This document shows, piece after piece, positions 58,392 through 64,000 of a stretch of DNA of 64,000 bases. The notes below the pieces were generated by a model. It saw only the letters and a list, made by a program, of their open reading frames with translations, did not search any database and was not told the DNA's origin. Position numbers and translations under genes: made by a program. The stretch is taken from positions 144,755 through 208,754 of the forward strand of contig LMSR01000019.1 of the NCBI GenBank assembly GCA_001429555.1. Reading direction: 5' to 3'. Origin of the DNA: Nocardioides sp. Soil797 (lineage in GTDB: Bacteria; Actinomycetota; Actinomycetes; Propionibacteriales; Nocardioidaceae). Every line of letters begins with the position of its first letter. Positions within the stretch are counted from its first letter, which is position 1.

Positions 58392-61120
58392 TCGGCACCT
58401 CGCAGGGCGACCATGTCGCGCAGCTCCGAGTTGCTGAGCTCGGTCAGGCCGGCCTCTCCACGAGCCAGCACCGAGTCGGCCAGGGCCCGCTTGTGGGTGA
58501 GCAGCTCGGCGATGCGTTCCTCGATGGTGCCCTGGGTGATCAGTCGGTGCACCTGGACCGCACGGGTCTGCCCGATCCGGTAGGCGCGGTCGGTGGCCTG
58601 CTCCTCGACGGCAGGGTTCCACCAGCGGTCGAAGTGGATGACGTGGTCGGCGGCGGTCAGGTTGAGCCCGGTGCCCCCGGCCTTCAGCGACAGCAGGAAG
58701 ACCGGTGTCTCCCCCGCCTGGAACCGCTCGACCATCGCCGAGCGCTCGCGCACGGGGGTGCCACCGTGGAGGAACTGGGTCGGGACGCCGGTCGCCTCGA
58801 GGTGCTGCTCGAGCAGGCGCGCCATCTGGACGTATTGCGTGAAGACCAGCACGCCGCCGTCCTCGGCGAGGACGGTGCCGAGCAGCTCGTCGAGCAGGTC
58901 GAGCTTCTCCGAGCGGCCGCGCAGCCTCGAGTTGGTCTGCTTGAGGTAGTGGGCCGGGTGGTTGCAGATCTGCTTCAGACCGGTCAGCAGCTGCAGGATC
59001 AGGCCGCGGCGGGCGTGCTCGTCGGCCCGCTCGATGCGATCCATCGACTCGCGCACCAGGGCCTCGTAGAGCACTGCCTGCTCGCGGGTCAGGCGCAACG
59101 GATGGTCGGTCTCGGTCTTGGCAGGCAGCTCCGGGGCAATGCCCGGGTCGGACTTGCGTCGCCGCAGCAGGAACGGCTCGATCAGGTCGGCGAACTGGCG
59201 CGCCTTGGTCGGCTCCAGCCCCGACTCGATCGGCCCGGCCCACACCTTGCGGAAGGCGTTGCGCGAGCCGAGCAGCCCGGGAATCGCCCAGTCGAGGATC
59301 GCCCACAGTTCGGTGAGGTTGTTCTCGACCGGGGTGCCGCTGAGCGCGATGCGGGCCACACTCGGCAGAGTGCGCAGCGCACGAGCCGTCGACGACTGCG
59401 GGTTCTTCACGTGTTGTGCCTCGTCGGCCACCACCAGGTCCCACTCGATCCCGGCCAGGTCACGCTTGCCCTTGGGCTGGCCGTCGGTGCGCATCGTGCC
59501 GTACGTCGTCAGCACGAAGCCGTCGGTGAGGCCTTCGAGGGTGCGAGAACTGCCGTGGAAGCGACGGACGGGGGTGCCGGGGGCGAAGCGTGCGATCTCG
59601 GCCTCCCAGTTGCCGAGCAGCGAGGCCGGACAGACCACCAGCACCGGCCCGGCCACGCCGAGGGAGCGACGGTGCAGGTGAAGCGCGATCACCGTGATCG
59701 TCTTGCCCAGCCCCATGTCGTCGGCCAGGCAGGCGCCGAGGCCGAGCGAGGTCATCTCGGCCAACCAGGTCAGCCCGTGCAGCTGGTAGTCACGCAGGGT
59801 CGCCTGCAGGTCTGCGGGTGCGGTGAGGGGTTCGCGGGTTGCCGCGGTGACGATCTGCTGGCGCACCTTCTCCAGGGTCGCGCCGACGATCACCTTCTCC
59901 TCGACGTCGTCGACGGAGACCTGACCGGTCAGCGTTGCCGCCAACGCCTGGGCCGGCTTGGCGGTGCGGATCAGCCGCTTCCCGGCCCGTTTCGCGGTCA
60001 ACGGATCGACCAGCATCCAGTTGTCGCGGAGCTTGATCATCGGCGTGGTCGCCTCGGCGAGCTGGTCCATCTCGTCGTCGGTGAGCGGGTCGCCGTGCAG
60101 CGCCACCTGCCACTTGAAACTGAAGAGCGACTCCGTGCCGAAGAGGCCCTCGACCAGCGGCTCCTCCTGCTTGCCGTCACCCGGTCGCAGCTCGGCGCGC
60201 GTGGTCAGGTCGCGACCCAGTGTGCGCGGGAAGAGTACGTCGACCCCACGCGCCTTGAGCGCCGGCAAACCGTCGTCGAGCAGGCTGGCCAGCTCGATCG
60301 CGTCGAGGGTGAGCTGGTCGGGCACCTGCAGCTCGAGCAGCCGCTCGAGCACCGGCCAGGCCTCCGCGGCCGCGCGCAGCGCCTGGGTGGCGTGGATCCT
60401 CGCCCGCGAGCCGAAGCCGTGGGTGGCATCGCTCGACGGCTCGGTCCACAGCCGGGCGGCGTCGGCGAAGTGGAGGGGGTCCTGCTCGTCGTGCACCTGG
60501 AGGACCAGGCGCACCGTGCCACCGATCAGCTCCTCCTCGTCGGCCTCCATGCGCAGCGTCAACGCCACCAGCTGGGGCCGGTCGTCGGGCGCCTCGGGGT
60601 TGGCCAGCCGGGCCACCCGCTCCTGGATCCGTCGGGTCACGTCGCCGACTGGTTGACGTCGAGCGAAGGCCGTCCCGGTCGCCGCACGACCAGCGCCGGC
60701 GGCGCCCGACCGACGTACGACGGAGGAGGCGGGCGCCGACCTCGCCATCGCGTCGGCGACGGCGTGGACCACCCCACGGACCACGGTGATCGGCTCCTCC
60801 ACGTGCACCCCGTGACGGGACTCGGCCAGGAGCCGCAACCGCTCCTCGTCGGCCGGATCGAGCTCGGCGATGCGCCAACCGGCCGTGTCGGGTGCCAGCT
60901 TTCCGGCGGCCACGAACTGCATGCCGAGCAGTGCGGCGCCGGCCAGCAGCGCCACGCTGGGGTGTGCGTCGTCCCGGCCGCGGGCCTTCGTCAGCACCGG
61001 CAGGGCGGCCCGCATCGGCAGGCTGACGGTGCGTCGCTCGTCGCTGAACTCGACCTGGCTGTCGCGGGCGGGTTCGGCGACCCGGAAGGTGGCCGGGCCG
61101 GTGACGGGGACGAAGCTCAA
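58388..61120 (-). CDS. SNF2 family DEAD/DEAH-box helicase
   Basis: About 910-aa SWI2/SNF2 ATPase: N-terminal actinobacterial region, then DYQLHGLTWLAEM, motif I DDMGLGKTIT, motif II VVADEAQHVKN, motif III SGTPVENNLTELW, motif V SLKAGGTGLNLTAADHVIHF, motif VI RAYRIGQTRAV. TTG 61120 is chosen because GGAGG lies 6 nt upstream and TAGCGT (61152-61157) further up; GTG 61168 would put that -10 box inside the gene. Coupled with the SWIM gene. Confidence 0.88.
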   Translation of the reverse strand: MSFVPVTGPATFRVAEPARDSQVEFSDERRTVSLPMRAALPVLTKARGRDDAHPSVALLAGAALLGMQFVAAGKLAPDTAGWRIAELDPADEERLRLLAESRHGVHVEEPITVVRGVVHAVADAMARSAPASSVVRRSGAAGAGRAATGTAFARRQPVGDVTRRIQERVARLANPEAPDDRPQLVALTLRMEADEEELIGGTVRLVLQVHDEQDPLHFADAARLWTEPSSDATHGFGSRARIHATQALRAAAEAWPVLERLLELQVPDQLTLDAIELASLLDDGLPALKARGVDVLFPRTLGRDLTTRAELRPGDGKQEEPLVEGLFGTESLFSFKWQVALHGDPLTDDEMDQLAEATTPMIKLRDNWMLVDPLTAKRAGKRLIRTAKPAQALAATLTGQVSVDDVEEKVIVGATLEKVRQQIVTAATREPLTAPADLQATLRDYQLHGLTWLAEMTSLGLGACLADDMGLGKTITVIALHLHRRSLGVAGPVLVVCPASLLGNWEAEIARFAPGTPVRRFHGSSRTLEGLTDGFVLTTYGTMRTDGQPKGKRDLAGIEWDLVVADEAQHVKNPQSSTARALRTLPSVARIALSGTPVENNLTELWAILDWAIPGLLGSRNAFRKVWAGPIESGLEPTKARQFADLIEPFLLRRRKSDPGIAPELPAKTETDHPLRLTREQAVLYEALVRESMDRIERADEHARRGLILQLLTGLKQICNHPAHYLKQTNSRLRGRSEKLDLLDELLGTVLAEDGGVLVFTQYVQMARLLEQHLEATGVPTQFLHGGTPVRERSAMVERFQAGETPVFLLSLKAGGTGLNLTAADHVIHFDRWWNPAVEEQATDRAYRIGQTRAVQVHRLITQGTIEERIAELLTHKRALADSVLARGEAGLTELSNSELRDMVALRGAD

Positions 61121-61151
61121 GCGAAACCTCCAGGGCGCGGGCGAGTCCTCG

Positions 61152-61157
61152 ACGCTA
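61152..61157 (-). promoter_or_regulatory. -10 box of SNF2 gene
   Basis: TAGCGT, about 32 nt before TTG 61120, giving a short leader with the GGAGG site. Confidence 0.5.
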
Positions 61158-61204
61158 ACGCGTGGCACCGACGGATCGTTCCCGGGAAGCCCCAGGGCGC
61201 TGGG

Positions 61205-62386
61205 TCAGCGTGCCTCTGCTCCGACTCGACCGAGGCTGCGCAACCCGACGAGGACCAGCACCGCGCCGCCGACCACACCGACCGCCAGCCCCCACCAGGA
61301 GGGGTGCTCGGAGGCCAGCGCCAGCGTCGCCGAGGGAACCACCGAGGTGACGGTGGCCAGGATCAGCACGCGATAGCCGACGTGTCCGGTGACCCACCAA
61401 CACGCGGCCCACACCGCGATCAGCAGTGCCGCCAGGACCAGGATCACCCAGACGTCGTTGTCGAACGGAGTCTCCGCCTTGGGCTTGGGGGTGTCACCGC
61501 CGGCCTCGTCGAGCTGCACGCTCAGGTCACCGAAGATGCCCTGAATGAGACGCATCACCGAGATCGCCAGGAGGAGCAGCCCGAGCCCGTAGCCGGCAAT
61601 GCCGCCCACCACGATGCTGCTGAGGTCTCGGGTCGGGAAGAACCATCCGGCAACGGTCACCGCGATCGCGAACACGAAGACCGCGAAGGCGATGATCATC
61701 ATCAGGTTGTCGCCGTCGCCGTCAGGATCGACGGCGTCACCGAACAGCTTCGTGTAGAGGAAGCCCAGGCCGACGATCGCGGTCAGCACGAACGGTGCCC
61801 GGCGGGAGAGCCAGAACCCGACCGCGCTGAGCGCGAGGACCAACGCGCCAACGGCGTACGGCGTGGCGTCGGCGTCGTCCATCGCGACCCCGAGCATCAC
61901 GCCGGCACCGAGTGCGCCCAGGGCACCGGGCCAGGCGAAGAGGTTGAGCCGCCGATCGGGATCGCGCACCAGGAACCAGGCTGCGACGGCCACCCCGAGG
62001 AGCCCCAGCGTGGCCACGATGCCGAGTGAGAAGTTCGACCAGTCGAGGTCGTTGTCCTGGTGCCCGGCGCCCGGCTGCATCGACGCGTCCAGCGCGAGTC
62101 CGCCGCGCGAGTAGAGCGCGGAGAGCACGACCGTGGCCGACACCAACGCCGCACCGAGGGCGACCAGGAGGGTGTCGAGCTGCAGGGGTCCGGCACTGCG
62201 ACCCACCCTCGGGAAGGCGATCGCCCTCGAGGAGCCGTCCGGCGGGGTGGTCGTGCCCGCACCGTGGGCTCGGCCCCGGCTCGCGTCGTACGCCGCCTGG
62301 GCCTGCTGGCCGTCGATCACGCCGGAGCGAACCAGCTCGTCAAGGGCGTCGTGGACCGGATCGGATCCGGGAGGGGTCTGGGTCAT
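61205..62386 (-). CDS. Polytopic membrane protein
   Basis: 393 aa: acidic cytoplasmic N-terminus (DPVHDALDELVRSGVIDGQQ, SHOCT-like), then about ten hydrophobic segments of DUF2157-like character. Function unknown. GGGAGGATC precedes ATG 62386. Confidence 0.75.
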   Translation of the reverse strand: MTQTPPGSDPVHDALDELVRSGVIDGQQAQAAYDASRGRAHGAGTTTPPDGSSRAIAFPRVGRSAGPLQLDTLLVALGAALVSATVVLSALYSRGGLALDASMQPGAGHQDNDLDWSNFSLGIVATLGLLGVAVAAWFLVRDPDRRLNLFAWPGALGALGAGVMLGVAMDDADATPYAVGALVLALSAVGFWLSRRAPFVLTAIVGLGFLYTKLFGDAVDPDGDGDNLMMIIAFAVFVFAIAVTVAGWFFPTRDLSSIVVGGIAGYGLGLLLLAISVMRLIQGIFGDLSVQLDEAGGDTPKPKAETPFDNDVWVILVLAALLIAVWAACWWVTGHVGYRVLILATVTSVVPSATLALASEHPSWWGLAVGVVGGAVLVLVGLRSLGRVGAEAR

Positions 62387-62466
62387 GGCCTGATCCTCCC
62401 GCTTCCCCGGGCCCCCGAAACCTCGACGCGCGGGCGAGGCGGGTCCGGGTCAGCGCGGAACCCGCG

Positions 62467-63537
62467 TCAGCCGACCCGGCGAGCCTCCTGGCCACCGAAG
62501 TCGTGGTCGGCCCAGGCCCACAGGGTCTGCGCGATGACGTCGGTGTTGGCGTCGAGCGCGGCCGTGTCGAGGTTGTCGATGTCGTCACAGGCCGAGTGGT
62601 AGCAGGCGTCGAACGGCTCTCCGGCGTCCCCGCCCCACTTCTGCGCCTGTTCCTCGCTCATGTATTCCTCCGCGCCGGAGAACGTCCCGGCGGTCGGGAT
62701 GTCACGCTGCATGAACGCCGCGTGGTCCGAGCGACCGTCGACGTCGATGTAGTCGCTGTCGACCCCCTGGGCGTCGTACAAGGCGGTGAGGCTGTCGCGC
62801 ATCTCGGTGCCGTTCGGGTCGTCGTCGTAGACGAACCAGCCCGGGTTGGGTGAGGCCACCATGTCGAAGTTGAAGTACGCCGCCAGCTCGCCGACCTGCG
62901 CGTCGGTCAGGCTGTCGACGTAGTGGGTGGAGCCGAGGAGGCCGAGCTCCTCGGCGCCCCAGAAGCCGAAGCGGACGTGGTTGGCGGGCGCGGCCGCACC
63001 CTGGGCCTGTGCCTCGGCGAAGGTCAACGCGGCCTCCAGGATCGCAGCCGTTCCGCTGCCGTTGTCGTTGATGCCGGGGCCGGCGTCGACGCTGTCGAGG
63101 TGGGCGCCCATCATCACCGTCTGCGCAGTGTCACCGCCCGCCCAGTCGGCGATCAGGTTGTACGACGTGCCGTAGCGGGTCTCGAACTCCTGCACCTGGG
63201 TCTCGAACCCGGCGGCGTCGAGCTGCCCCTGCACGTAGGAGACGGACGCCTCGTATCCAGGCTCGCCGGTCGAGCGGTTCCCACCGTTGGCGTCCGCGAT
63301 CGACTGGAGCTCCTGCAGATGGGTCATCACCTCCTCGACCGGGATGTCGGGTGCGTCGGCCTGGCTCGGTGCGTGGGCCGGAGCGGCGCTGGGCACCCAC
63401 CCCTGAACGGCCTGGGTGACCGTCTGGCTGACTGGCGGGGTGACCGGTTGCGCGTGTGCGGCCCCGGAGCAGACCGTTCCGGCAGCCAGGGCGGCGACTC
63501 CGGCCAGGGCGGCGAGGCGCGTGCGTGTGGGGGTCAT
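62467..63537 (-). CDS. M28 family zinc aminopeptidase (secreted)
   Basis: 356 aa with signal peptide (MTPTRTRLAALAGVAALAAG..AHA). Zinc ligands visible: MGAHLDSVDAGPGINDNGSG, WGAEELGLLGS (catalytic Glu-Glu), NFDMVASPNPG, and CYHSACDDIDN. Like Streptomyces aminopeptidase SGAP. ATG 63537 after GGGAGGAAC. Confidence 0.92.
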   Translation of the reverse strand: MTPTRTRLAALAGVAALAAGTVCSGAAHAQPVTPPVSQTVTQAVQGWVPSAAPAHAPSQADAPDIPVEEVMTHLQELQSIADANGGNRSTGEPGYEASVSYVQGQLDAAGFETQVQEFETRYGTSYNLIADWAGGDTAQTVMMGAHLDSVDAGPGINDNGSGTAAILEAALTFAEAQAQGAAAPANHVRFGFWGAEELGLLGSTHYVDSLTDAQVGELAAYFNFDMVASPNPGWFVYDDDPNGTEMRDSLTALYDAQGVDSDYIDVDGRSDHAAFMQRDIPTAGTFSGAEEYMSEEQAQKWGGDAGEPFDACYHSACDDIDNLDTAALDANTDVIAQTLWAWADHDFGGQEARRVG

Positions 63538-63647
63538 GGCGTGTTCCTCCCGAGAGGTGACGTGTGGTCGACGCCCAGCCTTGGTGGGGCCGGGGGCGCA
63601 GGGCAAGGGGACGCCCGGTGTTAACTTTTGCCGGCACGCCCCCCGGT

Positions 63648-63653
63648 TAGGCT
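63648..63653 (+). promoter_or_regulatory. -10 box of glutathione peroxidase gene
   Basis: TAGGCT, 6 nt before ATG 63660. Confidence 0.65.
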
Positions 63654-63659
63654 CAGCCC

Positions 63660-64000
63660 ATGAGCATCCTCGACGCCCCCATCGCCCGCCTCGACGGCAC
63701 CGCCACCACGCTCGGTGAGATCACCGGCGGCAAGGCGGCCCTGCTGGTCAACGTGGCCTCCAAGTGTGGCCTCACGCCTCAGTACGCCGCCCTCGAACAG
63801 CTCCACGAGCAGTACGCCGACCGCGGCTTCACCGTCGTCGGCATCCCGTGCAACCAGTTCGGTGGCCAGGAACCCGGCACCTCCGGGGAGATCGCCGAGT
63901 TCTGCTCGTCGACGTACGGCGTGACGTTCCCGATGACCGAGAAGGTCGACGTCAACGGCGACGACCAGCACCCCGTCTACGCGGAGCTGACCCAGGTCCC
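63660..64000 (+). CDS. Glutathione peroxidase (partial, 3' end off window)
   Basis: Peroxidase of the GPx family, cut by the window end after 113 aa. NVASKCGLTPQ has the peroxidatic Cys36 (not Sec), and IPCNQFGGQEPGTSGEI is the second conserved block. Probably a thioredoxin-dependent peroxidase, given the Cys form. Leaderless start. Confidence 0.9.
   Translation, partial: MSILDAPIARLDGTATTLGEITGGKAALLVNVASKCGLTPQYAALEQLHEQYADRGFTVVGIPCNQFGGQEPGTSGEIAEFCSSTYGVTFPMTEKVDVNGDDQHPVYAELTQV

Noticed and set aside
58493..62029. 1178-codon open frame on the plus strand
   Set aside because: Antisense to the SNF2 helicase and neighbouring membrane protein; no recognisable domain.

Overview
The window is high-GC actinobacterial chromosome, most like Nocardioides or a close Nocardioidaceae relative. 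This rests on GTP-dependent PEP carboxykinase, a recC-recB-recD operon, the proteasome activator Bpa with a GMYL tail, an F420-type (DUF385) protein, many D/S-rich lipoproteins, and a TANNNT box 6-7 nt before the start codon of about 25 genes (leaderless mRNAs). The genus is an inference from gene content and style. No rRNA, CRISPR array, prophage or transposase is visible. Coding is dense on both strands and most long overlapping frames are GC-driven shadows.

Layout, left part. 1-11 kb: FBP zinc protein, ACT-domain protein, acyl-CoA dehydrogenase, and recC-recB-recD on the minus strand with overlapping start/stop codons. 11-15 kb: two lipoproteins, a TetR regulator divergent from a saccharopine-dehydrogenase-like gene with shared operators, and tRNA-Arg(ACG). 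15-20.4 kb: ArsR-type regulator divergent from pckG, a LuxR-HTH/TrmB-like regulator facing a 48-aa secreted-peptide gene that is too short for normal gene calling, a small membrane protein, tRNA-Ser(GCT) and tRNA-Ser(TGA). 20-31.5 kb: small biotin carrier protein, nitrilase, mobA with DUF6457, quinone oxidoreductase, bpa, two TIMP-like membrane-anchored proteins, two HAD phosphatases with serS, and a PAP2-diacylglycerol-kinase fusion.

Layout, right part. 31.5-42 kb: a DUF385 gene bracketed by perfect 70-bp inverted repeats, DUF4446, pheA, arcA, a SEC-C protein, glycerophosphodiesterase, BenE transporter, and an AAA ATPase region bracketed by a second palindromic repeat family, then an Fpg/Nei glycosylase. 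42-45 kb: five tandem paralogous lipoproteins. 45-50 kb: aat, an EcsC-like gene and a three-gene sulfotransferase-like operon. 50-55 kb: a leucine-catabolism operon (acyl-CoA carboxylase beta and alpha chains, HMG-CoA lyase) divergent from its probable TetR repressor, with an operator over each -10 box. 55-64 kb: methyltransferase, MBL hydrolase, secreted basic protein, SNF2 helicase plus SWIM protein, membrane protein, M28 peptidase, and the start of a glutathione peroxidase.

Most notable: the regulator/secreted-peptide pair at 17.3-18.7 kb, which looks like a candidate peptide-signalling module; the two inverted-repeat families; the lipoprotein array; the sulfotransferase trio with one degenerate member; and the paired TetR operators at the leucine operon. 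All functions are inferred from motifs read by eye; no database search was run.
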